Below, piece after piece: positions 33,683-43,853 of a DNA stretch of 64,000 nt. The DNA is taken from NCBI GenBank assembly GCA_900323505.1, contig OOIN01000013.1:620001-684000 (forward strand), in the 5' to 3' direction. Position 1 is the first letter of the stretch. Each line of letters opens with the position of its first letter. The position numbers were made by a program, and so were the translations under genes. Source of the stretch: Ustilago trichophora. Lineage: Eukaryota > Basidiomycota > Ustilaginomycetes > Ustilaginales > Ustilaginaceae. The notes below the pieces were generated by a model that worked only from the letters and a program-made list of their open reading frames with translations, ran no database searches and was not told the origin of the DNA.

Positions 33683-35588
33683 ACGCAGGGTTTTCCATTT
33701 TCGCTTGCCACGTTTGTCGCTCACTTTTCCTCCAAGTGTCACAGCCTAATTTTGGATTGCCGCAACTTCACTCACATCGGGACCGCGGTCCGAAGATGCA
33801 CCGTGGACATGCCTTCGAGTATTGCGAGCTTGCACCGAGCGCCTGTCCTCTTCACACTTGGGCAAGCGCAGAGGTTGACACTGTCGACCTCTCTCACACT
33901 CTGTGAGATGGCCGATTTCGCGGCAGCCTTGCTCACTGCGTCTCTCGGGAAAGGGAGCTTCGGCAATCTCACCTGGTGGAGGTCGCCGGTCATCCTTCCC
34001 CACCATCCCGTCTCTGGATGTCGGCTTTGGTCGTGAAGGCTACCCCGCATCTTATGGGATGCACATCGTAGCATCGGACTTCGAGCATGCGCAGGACGAG
34101 ATCTCCTTGCCGCCACGTTGATACGCTCCAATCGCGGGGGACGAAGCTGGACAACATCTCGGTGTTCTTCCTAGCAGTAGCAGGATGCTTTGGGATCGCC
34201 GAAAACAACTCCTCATGATCGTCTGAATCGCTGGATCGACCCGATGCGATGCCCTGATACGTCGATCCGCTCGCAAGTTTGCACAGACACTGACCGCCAA
34301 TCTCCCTCACCCTTCACTTTGTACTGTACTGCTGCTGCTGCTGCTGCTGCCACAGTCTCCCGACCACGGCGAGACCTACGCCTCAACAGCCTCGTTCCTC
34401 CTCCGACTCCTGGTCGACGATCGCCATGTCTGCCTAGTCGCCGTGGCCAAACCGATTCCTGAGCCCGCTGCTCCGCTTCCCGATCTGGCCATCACTCGCA
34501 ATGTCGACGTCCCTGTCTCGCCGCGCTCGGCATCTTCGGGTGCCGCCTCGCCGGCATCCTTGCCCAGCATCGATGGGTTGGAGTCTCTGCATCTTGCAAC
34601 AGCCCAAGTTGTTGCCGATGCCGAGTCTTCGGCAGATGTGAGCAGTCTCTCGTCGTCCCCTGGCCCATCTCTGTTCTCTGTTTCCCGAGGGGGCGGTACA
34701 GGCCTACCCACAGCCCCGCACACCCGCATGATCAGCCCCCGCGCCCACGACGGTCGGATCAACAACACTCCCGCGACCTCTGTCTTTTCCGACATCTTTG
34801 CTGAACGGGGCATCCCCACTGGACCCCACACCAAACAGCACGAATTGCCCGGTCCAACCGACACCTCCTCTGCACCGTTCAAGAAAGTGCTCTCGATCCC
34901 GCCTCCGCGAAGTTCCGACACGAGAGCTGCCGAATCCGAGACCATCCTGGGTGTAGTCTCTGCCCAGCTGAGCGTGGTCAGCGCACCCAGCGAAGATTCG
35001 CTCTTCTTCACTGCACCCAAGAAGGCGGCTGCAGAGGAAGAGGCGACCAGCGTCATCGACATTCATCTACTGACGCTTGCCACAGCTCCCGAAGAGCGGG
35101 GGCAAGGATTGGGTGCCAAACTCTTGTCTGCACTGCACGGAGAATGTATGGCAAAGGCGAGAATTATGGCGCTTCGAATGCGATCCAAGATTCCCGGGGC
35201 TTTGCCTACTCTTGCACCTCTGTCGCCCAAGTATATCGACGAAGCTGCTTTTCCCCCCGTCCCCGGCGGTAGTTGCACCACCGAGCTCGCCACCAGATCC
35301 CCCTTACTGCGGGGTCTCGGATGCAACTTCTCCCTCTCGCAGCTCAAAGACCCTAGTCCCGCAAGCGGGAAATTCCTCACGAGGACATACCTCGAAGTCC
35401 ACCCATCCAACATTCACGCTCTGACGCTCTACAGAGCACACGGCTTTGCTGCCCCACACGACGACAGCAAGGCCATCAAACGTGGATTCTACCGAGGTGA
35501 TATTCGCATCGCCACCAGCGAAAGAACCAAACGCGGCGGTACCGACGCTTGGATCTTGCAGCGATTCGATGGCTCGCTCTCCACCTAA
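31152..35588 (+). CDS. GNAT-family N-acetyltransferase with long insertions, interrupted
   Basis: Probable acetyl-CoA-dependent N-acetyltransferase, perhaps related to NAA60. It starts MSYESESTLQEQMAGPSRPR at 31152. One frame shift lies near 31307, after which a conserved-looking HGFGYLGQKVKLPQRRKRR appears. A disordered arm leads to the first GNAT strand and helix (ARIEVRPLRRGDLEQVRDLH near 32240-32290). The domain resumes at about 34390 with ASFLLRLLVDDRHVCLVAVA. After a 200-residue insertion it continues with the acetyl-CoA loop (LATAPEERGQGLGAKLLSAL, pattern R-x-x-G-x-G, near 35075) and motif B (YLEVHPSNIHALTLYRAHGF near 35395). A GTAAGT donor at 32318 and a CCACAG acceptor ending at 34355 would join the parts in frame. 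That makes a 2038-base intron, unusually long, and the loop expected at the junction is poorly conserved, so an extra exon may be missed. Confidence 0.68.
32318..34355 (+). other. Putative 2-kb intron or insertion inside the GNAT gene
   Basis: This non-coding interval separates the two halves of the GNAT domain. It contains a 38-base A run (33642-33679), a short palindromic TACAGTACCG, and a CTG-repeat just before the proposed acceptor. Small frames such as 32820-33095 and 33131-33439 have no recognisable domain. I saw no terminal repeats or transposase, so a simple long intron and a decayed insertion are both possible. Confidence 0.4.
33642..33679. repeat. Poly-A tract, 38 bases
   Basis: Uninterrupted A run inside the gap between the two halves of the GNAT domain. 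Its length may be inexact, as such runs are error-prone. Confidence 0.9.
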
Positions 35589-36216
35589 ACTTTTTGACAT
35601 CGTAGAACAATCCGTTTCAACATATCAACACTTGTAGTCAGACTCGCTCTTGTAGGCCTCGTTTAATCTTTTTAACTTCACGCTTTTAGGACTCCAAAAT
35701 CCACTTGTGACGGAAGCGTTAAATAGCTTGGGAGTTTGCAATGTTCCCAACCATGAACCGCGGGTTTGGGAACCACAACAAACGTTTTCACAACCAGCCG
35801 GGGAGGTCTTCAAAAGCCACGACAACAATGTCCTGTCCATGGATCCACCGGTAACCAACCCATTAGTTTTCTCACTGGCAAAATCTCAATCTGATCCAAG
35901 TCTAAAGGGGAGGGGATCTGGGGCTAAAAAACCAGCGACTTTCTTAGAGAAGAGAGAGAGAGAGATTTTCTTCATCTTTTTCTACGAGAGACGTGGGGAT
36001 GATAATTTTTGGTTGGAAGTTGTGGATGGTAATACAGGCCCTTTTGTCGAGGTGAGGGGCGTGAAGATGTGTGTGGAATTTTTGAAGAATCCCTGAAGAG
36101 AAGTGGTGGGATATTTGACGGCCGTGGTTTAAGGGTTCAACATCGTAAAAGAAACCATACCTCTCTCCGTCGTAAGTGGAGGAGGGAAGAGAGGCTGGTG
36201 TGAGTGGGAAAGATTC
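35589..36216. other. Interval of different base composition with an unassigned ORF
   Basis: This lies between the ends of the acetyltransferase and RPL39 genes. Bases about 35630-36100 are richer in A/T than the flanks and carry a 129-codon plus-strand frame (35707-36096). It starts MTEALNSLGVCNVPNHEPRV and ends FVEVRGVKMCVEFLKNP. I do not recognise it. A near-perfect hairpin (TTCCCAACC with GGTTTGGGAA) lies near 35747-35775. It could be a remnant of a foreign element or an unrecognised small gene. Confidence 0.3.
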
Positions 36217-37588
36217 TTAGATGTTGAGCTTGGTTCGGCGCCAGTGACGACGCTTGGCGTTGTACTGGATCTTGTTGTCTGCCTTCATGCGGAACCAGTT
36301 AGGGATGGGTCTGTTAACAATTGCCGAGTGTGGAAAGGATAGGGAGAACAGATGTTGTCAGTATTGGTGCTTTCTTAAGAGCTTGTGCGAGCCGGACAAC
36401 AGCAACAGCGAACAACAATCGCGGCGGGGAAAGTCGCAGCAGCAGCAACCGTATAGCAATAGCAATCACGGCGATAACAGGAGCAAGAGTCGAGGCAAAG
36501 TAGCAGCAGGTATAGCGAAAGCGGAAACCGGCAGCAGTAGCAGCAGAAGGCGGTGGTGTAACGGTCCGCGGAAGGGGCGAAATAGTCGGTGAGGCAGTGT
36601 CTAGGCACATCTGGCGTCCAAAGTTTATGGCGCTAGCATGGAAAGCTGCACCGCACCTGAGCAGATTCTCTTTCGCACTGTGAATTTGTCGATCCAAGTG
36701 CGATCTTGGTTCGATGATGTTGGTCGAGGAAACGGTGTAGATGGCCGTCACAGCGAATTCGAGAAAATCGCAGAAAAGAAATGCTTGGCTGGTGGGGCAT
36801 TTGCGTGATGAGTGATCTTGGAAAGCAGAGAAGACGAAGCCAGCTGCCGAGTGTTGGAAGTGGTTGCTGATCTGAATGCTGTGCGAGAGATGTGCTCCCA
36901 ATCTGACGATGTCGATATGGCGGGCGGATGCGGCACGGCTGCACATTGCGCATCCCGACTGTGAGTGGAACATTGACATGATCCATGCCAACATGTCCGT
37001 CCTTGCATTTGTCGAGAGGGTAGTCGTGGCGGTGCGAGGTTGATGTGCTGGAGGGCCGGACATGCTTTGATGTAATGTGAAGGTGCTGCTCTGCTTCGTC
37101 GTAAGGAAGTGGCCACACTATCTGTAGTATCGGAGTGTGGATATGTGGTTGGGTTGTGATACGCGTATGATGCTGAGGAGGCGTTGCGTCCAATGGATAC
37201 GACGTCAAATCTGCTGATGCTGATGTCGAAATGGTGGACTTGGCTGCTACTTCGATGTTGCTTTCTGCTAATATGATGCTGTGTATGCTTTACTTTGACC
37301 AAATGCTGCCGTGTCCACCTGCTCTGGTCCACACATGTATATCTTCCAACACCACCACTGACTCTCCATATCACATCATCGCGTCCAGCACTCTCGTCCA
37401 CGTCGACCATGTCCATCATCATATCCTATCGTTGTATTCTTCATACATCCTCGCCAGTACCAATACGTTTCGCTTTCCGTTTATTGCTGCAATTGGTTGC
37501 CATACACTGGTCGAGAGGATACGTACCGGTTCTGCTTCTGGGCCTTAGCAAGCTTGACCTTGGTGCGGAAAGTCTTTTGCGATGGCAT
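36217..37588 (-). CDS. RPL39: 60S ribosomal protein L39 (eL39)
   Basis: Tiny basic protein lining the ribosome exit tunnel. Exon 1 (37588-37527) encodes [20 protein letters not shown] and the first two bases of the next Arg codon. Exon 2 (36310-36217) continues [20 protein letters not shown] and [15 protein letters not shown]. The total is 51 residues, exactly the family length. The donor GTACGT (37526) and acceptor TTAACAG (ending 36311) are canonical, so the split is secure. The intron is 1216 bases, about eight times the coding length. Frames inside the intron (for example 37208-36633, minus strand) are His/Thr-rich and not convincing proteins. Confidence 0.95.
36311..37526 (-). other. RPL39 intron, 1216 bases
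   Basis: Spliced out between the two RPL39 exons. Ribosomal-protein introns often host box C/D or H/ACA snoRNAs. On the minus strand one ATGATGA box-C-like sequence occurs near 37410, but I could not complete a C/D pair with confidence. No snoRNA is called. Confidence 0.8.
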
Positions 37589-38234
37589 CTTGACGAAAAT
37601 ATTACGGTGAGGTGACGGTAAGATGGTAGTGAATCGTGACGAGAGTGGAATCTGTGATGGCTTCGACGGGGCGTGCTGCGCTTCTGCCGCTCTGTCTCTC
37701 TTGCCGATTCTGGGTTGTGCGGTATGCGGTGTGCTGTTGCGAAATTTGGTTCGGTGCAATTCGAGATTGTGCGCTTCACAGGCTGAAATTTGAGATTGAG
37801 GCCCAGCAAGGCCAAAAGTCGCATTTCAGCCAAAGTTGAATTTTGGTGTGGTGGCGATTTCGGCACCGAAGTTGACCTGAACTTGTTGAGTTCGGCCGAA
37901 GTCAGACACGTGCGCAGTCTCTAGCGTCGAATCTATTTAGCAAGATAAAGGATCGGGATCGGGTGATGGAATAGTCGTGTGCACAGAGTGAAGTCTTACA
38001 CAGGTATTTTGAAAAAATCACATAGTCGGGTATGGACTGTTGCCGGACGTGCCGTCCTCTGTCCAAAGCGGCTTACACACAATCGCTTTAGCTCGCTTGC
38101 TATCGCTTCACAGCTCCACACACCAGAATCACCACAAACCTATGGCTCTTGTCTTGATCCGAAACCATAGCATTACCCGGAAACAGCATTCGCAACCACA
38201 TGTGTATATCCACCTATCACTTGAAGGAGTACAT
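37589..38234. other. RPL39 promoter side and SPS19 3' region
   Basis: About 650 bases upstream of RPL39 and downstream of the reductase gene, both on the minus strand. Short frames only; nothing recognised. Confidence 0.45.
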
Positions 38235-39134
38235 CTAGAGCCTGCTGCCAGTGACGAGCGAACTGAGACTCTTGGGGTCCAAACTGGTCGTCGGGTAAGG
38301 CAGCATAGGACCCTGTACATGCCAAGCACCACCGTCTACCACTATCTGAGTTCCCGTGACAAATGTAGCGGCGTCGCTGAAGAGGAAGACGCCGGCAGCG
38401 GCAATGTCGGTCTTCTTACCCATCCTCTGCATGGGTACACTTTCAGCTATGGCTTCGCCGGCACCTTGGGGTGCGAGTCTGTCCATTCCTTCCGTATCGG
38501 CGATGGGTCCAGGTGCGATCACGTTGGATCTGACTCCCAGCGGTCCCATTTCTACAGCGAGGACCCTGCTCAAGGCGTCAACACCGGCTTTGGCCGCACT
38601 GGCGTGGCTCTGATACGGCAGTCCAAAGTAGTGCAAAGTAGCACTGATAAAGATGTAGCTACCTTTGTTCTTGGTAACTTCCTCCAACGTGGCTTTGACA
38701 GTGTTGTACGATCCGACCAGGTCAATGTCAATGACAGTCTTGAATCCCTTCTCGGTGTTCGACTCGATTCCAGCTAGCCAGTTTGCAGCCGATCCAGCAA
38801 TGACAAAGTCGATGCGTCCGAATTTCTCAATCGTCTTTCGAGCCGCCTCCTTGAGCTGTTCCGGCTCTCGTACATCTGCAGGGCAGGGCAGACACTGTTG
38901 TCCAGTAGCAGACGAAAGCTCCTTGGAAGCTCGCTCCAATCGGTCTGCTTTGCGTCCCAAGATGGCCGCATTGGCTCCAAAAGACATGATGGTCTTGGTC
39001 ATCTCGTAGCAGATTCCGGATCCACCTCCAGTGCAGAAGAGCACTTTGCCTTTGAAGATGTCCGGCTTGAAGATGGCCGCAGGGTCGGCGGCGGCAAGAA
39101 TCACAGCTGGTCGAGAGGTGTCTTCGTCAGCCAT
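38235..39134 (-). CDS. SPS19: Peroxisomal 2,4-dienoyl-CoA reductase (SDR family)
   Basis: NADPH-dependent reductase that removes 2,4-double bonds so unsaturated fatty acids can pass through peroxisomal beta-oxidation. The single clean frame is 299 residues from MADEDTSRPAVILAAADPAA (39134). An SDR Rossmann fold begins at about residue 28: nucleotide motif CTGGGSGICYEMTKTIMSFG (TGGGSGI), GRKADRLERASKEL, then the central strand motif FVIAGSAANWLAGIESNTEK. The usual catalytic Tyr-Lys pair is not obvious; the segment FGLPYQSHASAAKAGVDALS has Tyr earlier and Lys after HASAA, as in this reductase family. The end, VTGSRL, is a PTS1-type peroxisomal signal. The in-frame ATG further upstream (39278) would add a Thr-rich stretch encoded by a trinucleotide repeat and is rejected. 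Confidence 0.9.
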   Translation of the reverse strand: MADEDTSRPAVILAAADPAAIFKPDIFKGKVLFCTGGGSGICYEMTKTIMSFGANAAILGRKADRLERASKELSSATGQQCLPCPADVREPEQLKEAARKTIEKFGRIDFVIAGSAANWLAGIESNTEKGFKTVIDIDLVGSYNTVKATLEEVTKNKGSYIFISATLHYFGLPYQSHASAAKAGVDALSRVLAVEMGPLGVRSNVIAPGPIADTEGMDRLAPQGAGEAIAESVPMQRMGKKTDIAAAGVFLFSDAATFVTGTQIVVDGGAWHVQGPMLPYPTTSLDPKSLSSLVTGSRL

Positions 39135-39233
39135 TTTTGCGGTTCCTTTCGTTTTTTCAGCTGCGGTCTTTGATGGCGATTTGCTACAGGTGGGGCAAGA
39201 AGGAGTGGATCGCTCGATGAATGTGGTAGATGT

Positions 39234-39258
39234 GGTGGTGGTGGTGGTGGTGGTGGTG
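39234..39258. repeat. (GTG)n trinucleotide tract
   Basis: About eight GTG units in the region upstream of the reductase gene. Confidence 0.85.
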
Positions 39259-39806
39259 AAGGTCAAAGAAACCCTCAACGAGATGAGACGTTACGTTGGA
39301 CCTCGCCTCTTGGCAAACCACACAGCAATGTGCAACTGTGCACCATGAAACAAGTAAGGCATGCAGCGCAAAGCCCACACACCGCGGTTAGGCGTGAATC
39401 CGGAATCGGCAAGCAACACAATTCACTTTGCCGGTGCTCCCCACATAACCGCGCACTTTCTCACTCCACACTCTCTGGCCTGTTCTGACACTTCGCTTAC
39501 CTTGATCGTACAGCTGCTTTCAGATCCCGAACTGACTTTTACAAGTTCGGATCCCGGATTTCCGACACACACACACACACACCCGCTTGCTTGGCGTGAC
39601 ACACACCCGAAGAGCCAAGAACACTCCCCAACCTTACTCTCAGCGTACTTTACGGTAATTTTACCCCTTGACTCAGAGAGGCACCGTGTTCGCTTTCACA
39701 CCCACCACCATTGTCCAGAAGTAACGTCAGAACACGGACAAAAATCGATTGATTCGGGTATAGCTTAATCATAGCGTGACATAAATTTAGTCGAGTGTGT
39801 GTCAGG
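39259..39806. other. Intergenic region SPS19 to KU70
   Basis: About 550 bases upstream of the reductase and downstream of KU70. It contains a CA run near 39567-39585. No gene seen. Confidence 0.45.
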
Positions 39807-41953
39807 CTACGCCTTTCTCTGCTTGCGGATGTGTCCATCGATCCTCACCAGCAGATCCGCCTTCTTTCCCTTCTTATCCAACCGGTAGAAATCGCATACG
39901 CCCTTCAGCTCTTCAACGGTATACGCGCTCAACTTGCCCTTCTCCCAGAGTCCCATGATCTCTGTATCGTCCTCAAACGTGGTCTTCCTCACGTTTGTAC
40001 TTGTTCTCGCCACCTTGTTGCTGCTCGCCGCAGAGACCATAGCGAGACGCGGATCGTCGTTGATGGCGCTGTGCCATTCCTCGATCAGGTGTGCTGTGCG
40101 CTTTTTGATGGTCGAGTATTGCGGAATGGTGAGGTCGGTAGGTGCAGAAGGGAGGGCTTCTTGGAAGGCTGTCGCCATGAGCACTTCGTAGTGATGGTTG
40201 AGAGCAGGGTTCGGATAGTGGTCCGGGTTGAACGGTTGCTTCTTCTGGTAGCGCTCGATGAACGCGATCGCTTTATCGACTTGGTCGTCGTTGGCGTCTT
40301 CCGTGTGGAGCAGGTTGGTAGGAATATCGCGGACATCGTCTGCATAGGGAAGCGTGATAACGTGCATCCCAGGTGCGGTCACTTGTTGTCCATCTTCACT
40401 CAGCTCCTCCTCTTGCGGCACTATAGCCACGAACACCGGTACCACATTCTGCCTCGGCATAAACAGCCCCAACCCCACCTTGTTCTTCGTCACCATCGAT
40501 CGGAGCAACGCGGTAAATGTCTTGCGGCTTCCCTTCCACTCGACATCCGAAGGATAGATAAAGTAGGCATGCTTGACGTTCCATTCAAACTTGAGCAGCT
40601 CATCCTTGTCTCTGAATCCGATGAGCTTGAGACAGGGCAGCATGCCAAACGTCTTGATGCTTCTCAGCTCTTGCGGAGTGAATGTCACCTGGCCGCGCAG
40701 GCTCGAAGATGTGCCAAATTGAAACGCCGGAATCACTTGCTCTTTCGAAAGGGGCTTGCCCGTGTTGGCATCAACGTAGTGCTGATGGGTGACCACCTCT
40801 TTGAGCTCTCCACACTCGTCGTCTACGATGACTTTGACCGGGTTGCCCTTGGTCGTCTTGGAGACGAGGCTGTATCCCTTGACGCCAATCTGCCATTTGC
40901 GGCCGCGGGTACGAGCTTGTGGCAGCCTCTCGTCCTGTTCGCCGCCTTCTCCTTCAGCTGGAGTCGAGGGAGGATCGAGAGCAGCGAGCTCAAATCGAAT
41001 GTTGAAGACCACCCTCTTGGGTGTCTCCCTCGTAGCGATATCATCCTCGAGCTCCTGAAAGCGTACCGCCGAGTCCCAGAGGCTACGTTTGACTTCCTGG
41101 CCCGCAGCTGCTCCTCTGCTGTCGAGCCAAAGCCTTTCGGCAAACGTCGAGGATAGACACTCTCCTCGTCATCTTCGTCGCGATCGTCATCGTAATGTGC
41201 AAAGATGTCGGCGTAGAACTTGTTGATCTCGAATCCACGTGTAAGTTGGCTTCCCGAGGCCTGCGAAGCCCCTGTCGCGTTGCCCGGGTTGATGAAGAAC
41301 GGCTCGATCCTCACGCCGATCTTGCGAAACTCGTTCATCTTGTCCAGACACGCCCTCCTCGCCTTGGTCGCCTTGGGGTCGACACTCATCGGATGCGGGT
41401 CATCATTGTCACTAATCCAGAAGACTCTTTTGCTACCTGCGTTTGCCGCTGCGACCATGGCGACGCCTGCGTTGGCTAGCGCCCAGTCGATCCTCATCTG
41501 CTTCTCCGCGGGCGGCAGTACCTCTTCAAGATGCTTCGGATCGTGTTCCGCCTCATGAAGAAGTGCCTTGAGATTGTACGTGTCGGGAACGTTGACCTGT
41601 CGCACAGGCTGGAGCTCGTAGCTGCCCTTGTAGTATTCTCCCGGTTTGGCGGAGTGGAAGAGGGTCTCGGCACAGTTGAAGATGAGGACACCGACGTGAT
41701 CGTGGGGAGAAGAGATGAGCTTCTTCTGCATGAGCGATGCAGCTGCCTTGAGGGCAGAGAAGAGCGGAGAGGTGTTTGTAGAAGGGTCGATGCGATGCAT
41801 GGATGGGCCGGCGTCGATGCAAAACAGCACCATGTCCTTTTGATAGGTGGCTTCCAGATCGAGCTGCTCGAGCTCGTCATCGTCGTCGTCATCGTCATCG
41901 GAGTTGAAGGCGCGAGCAGCCTCGCGCTTGTTGACAAAGTAAGCCTTGGGCAT
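39807..41953 (-). CDS. KU70: Ku70, DNA end-binding subunit of non-homologous end joining
   Basis: It forms a ring with Ku80 on broken DNA ends and also acts at telomeres. It starts MPKAYFVNKREAARAFNSDD at 41953, then an acidic stretch. A von Willebrand A-like domain follows (DMVLFCIDAGPSMHRIDPST, later AGSKRVFWISDNDDPHPM). The DNA-ring beta barrel comes next (KRVVFNIRFELAALDPP; GYSLVSKTTKGNPVKVIVDD; SIKTFGMLPCLKLIGFRDKD; KTFTALLRSMVTKNKVGLGL). The end is a SAP domain (MGLWEKGKLSAYTVEELKGV, ending HIRKQRKA). One single-base shift near 41058 separates the two halves: reading TTTCAGGAG with one more base restores FQELEDDIATRETP. No domain is missing. A plus-strand frame of 453 codons over it is a shadow. 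Confidence 0.93.
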
Positions 41954-42547
41954 GATTGTTGTGAGGCTGGTGATAAGCCAGCGTGATCTCGGATGCTGAG
42001 AAGCTCGATGAAGGAGAAGGATGAGGAGGAGGAAGAAGAAAGTGCAACTTCAGGGTCCCAACTCAGCCAAAAGAAGTGGACTTTTCGCGTAGAGTGTGGA
42101 GAGTTCACGCAGCGCGTCTCTTCTGCAGAAAAAGGTGTTGGTTTGAGCGCGCCATTTCTGGCCCAAGTTCAACACATTGTTCGACCTAACAAATGGGGTC
42201 TTTTCGAGAAAATTGGGCCCCCACGCTCTCGGACCGGCTTGCATCGGCCATTCTTGACACCGACAACACAGGCCCAACTTGGCTTCTTCTCTCTTCTTCT
42301 TCCTCTTGCTTGTAAAGAGTCAGGAGCAAGAGGTAATGTCATCGGCCCGAAAAGCATCGTGAGTCTGGTTTAGCCGTTCGTCCGTGTGCAAGAAGGATGC
42401 TACCGGCCAAATCGGTCTTACGCATGAGTGTCATACTGTGTGATCGGCGTGGTGTTTAATTTACCCTTCTTCCTCTCTCACAACTACCACCATCATCACC
42501 ACCATCATCCACATCGAAATCCAAATCTCCTAGAGAGCCGCATCAAA
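41954..42547. promoter_or_regulatory. Divergent region KU70 / alpha-beta hydrolase
   Basis: About 590 bases between two divergent starts. The hydrolase side ends in a pyrimidine-rich leader with a CAC/CAT run (42483-42513). No gene seen. Confidence 0.5.
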
Positions 42548-43591
42548 ATGTCCCTCGCCTCCAGCCAAGCCAACGCGTCAACCGGCTTCCAGCTGCTTTC
42601 CAACCCCACCAACCCTTCCCTTCCGAAGTCACCGCCGCCCTCAAACTCGTCCGAGCAGGAGGCATCACCCATCCCCAAACTGCCAAACCGGACTGGTCCA
42701 CCACCGTTCCCTCTACATCCCCTACTGCCCCTCGCGATGTAAAGCTCGACATCTACGACCCCGCCGGCCTGCCCCTACCACCCCACGCCCCGTAGTCCTC
42801 AACTGGCACGGTAGCGGTTACGTCGTCGACCGATTCGGTGCCGACGCCGATACGAACCGCTGGCTCGTCGAAGCCCTCTCCAACGCCACCGTTGTCGACG
42901 GTGACTATGTCAAAGCTCCCGAGAACCCTTTCCCGAAGGACTCCACGATGTCGTCGCAGCAGTGAAATGGGTGGTTGCTCAGCCGTGGTTCGATGGAAAC
43001 CTCGTCGTAAAAGGCCACTCGGCAGGTGCCAACTTTGCTCTGGACCTCGCCTCTCGCTCTATCGCCTTGTCGCTCGGCTTGACAGCTGAAGAGTACTCCA
43101 CCATCAAAGCTTGCGTCACTCTCTACCCTCCCACCGACGCCAGCATCCCTCTGATCGAGAAAAAGACAAACGAGAATGGCGAGCTTCCCGGTATCCCCAT
43201 GTCGGCCCTCTCGTACCAAATCATGCAATTCTTCTTCGGTGCTTATCTAGGATGGGATCCAGAATACCAGCAGAAGATGGCAAAAGATCCCCGTGTCTCG
43301 CCAGCCCTGGCTCCTCTGGACAGCTTCGAGGTACCATGCTACATTATCGCTTGCGAACACGACCCTTTGGGTGAAGAGGCAAAGCAGTTTGCGGAAAAGC
43401 TCGTGCAGCACGATTCCAACAAGCACGCTCTATACTTTGCCAAGGGCGTAGGACACAGCTACGAGACGAGGATCCCAGATGTCAGGGCAGAGGGCGTGCT
43501 GGATGTGCCGGGTGGAAAGGCAAAAGTGGAGAGTTACGAAAAGATGGTAGAGTTCATCAGGAAGAATGTCGCCACGGTCAAGCTGGCTTAG
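42548..43591 (+). CDS. HSL-type alpha/beta hydrolase (esterase/lipase), frame-broken
   Basis: Probable carboxylester hydrolase; substrate unknown. It starts MSLASSQANASTGFQLLSNP at 42548. Key motifs lie in successive frames: the oxyanion-hole motif as NWHGSGYVVDRFG near 42800; nucleophile elbow VKGHSAGANFALDLASR near 43010; the catalytic Asp in YIIACEHDPLGEEAKQF near 43340; and the catalytic His in GVGHSYETR near 43447. From 42962 to the stop the frame is clean. Three single-base losses are inferred near 42622, 42791 and 42931, each beside a C run. The restored length would be about 345 residues, normal for the HSL class. There is no clear secretion signal, so a cytosolic enzyme is likely. 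Confidence 0.82.
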
Positions 43592-43853
43592 ACTCTAGAT
43601 CGCGTATAGACTTGAGACTTGGATTGATGTAGACCAGAGCTTGTTGTGTCTTTAGAATGGAACGAGGAATGTTCTTTGACAGCATGTACACTATGAGTGC
43701 GACTGTGTAGGTTTGATTGCGATCGTCCAGAAATGACATGGTCTCACGCTTTGCTTTGGCTCCCTCACAGACGGTCACAGCAAAGACCATGAAACGAGAT
43801 CAAAAGGCAGTAGATAAAGTCCATTTGCAAAACAGCAACTCCAGCTCTCCAAG

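Noticed and set aside
36633..37208. 191-codon minus-strand frame with many His and Thr
   Set aside because: Lies inside the well-supported RPL39 intron; composition looks like CA-rich non-coding DNA.
39795..41156. 453-codon plus-strand frame
   Set aside because: Antisense to the second half of KU70, whose SAP and barrel motifs are unmistakable.
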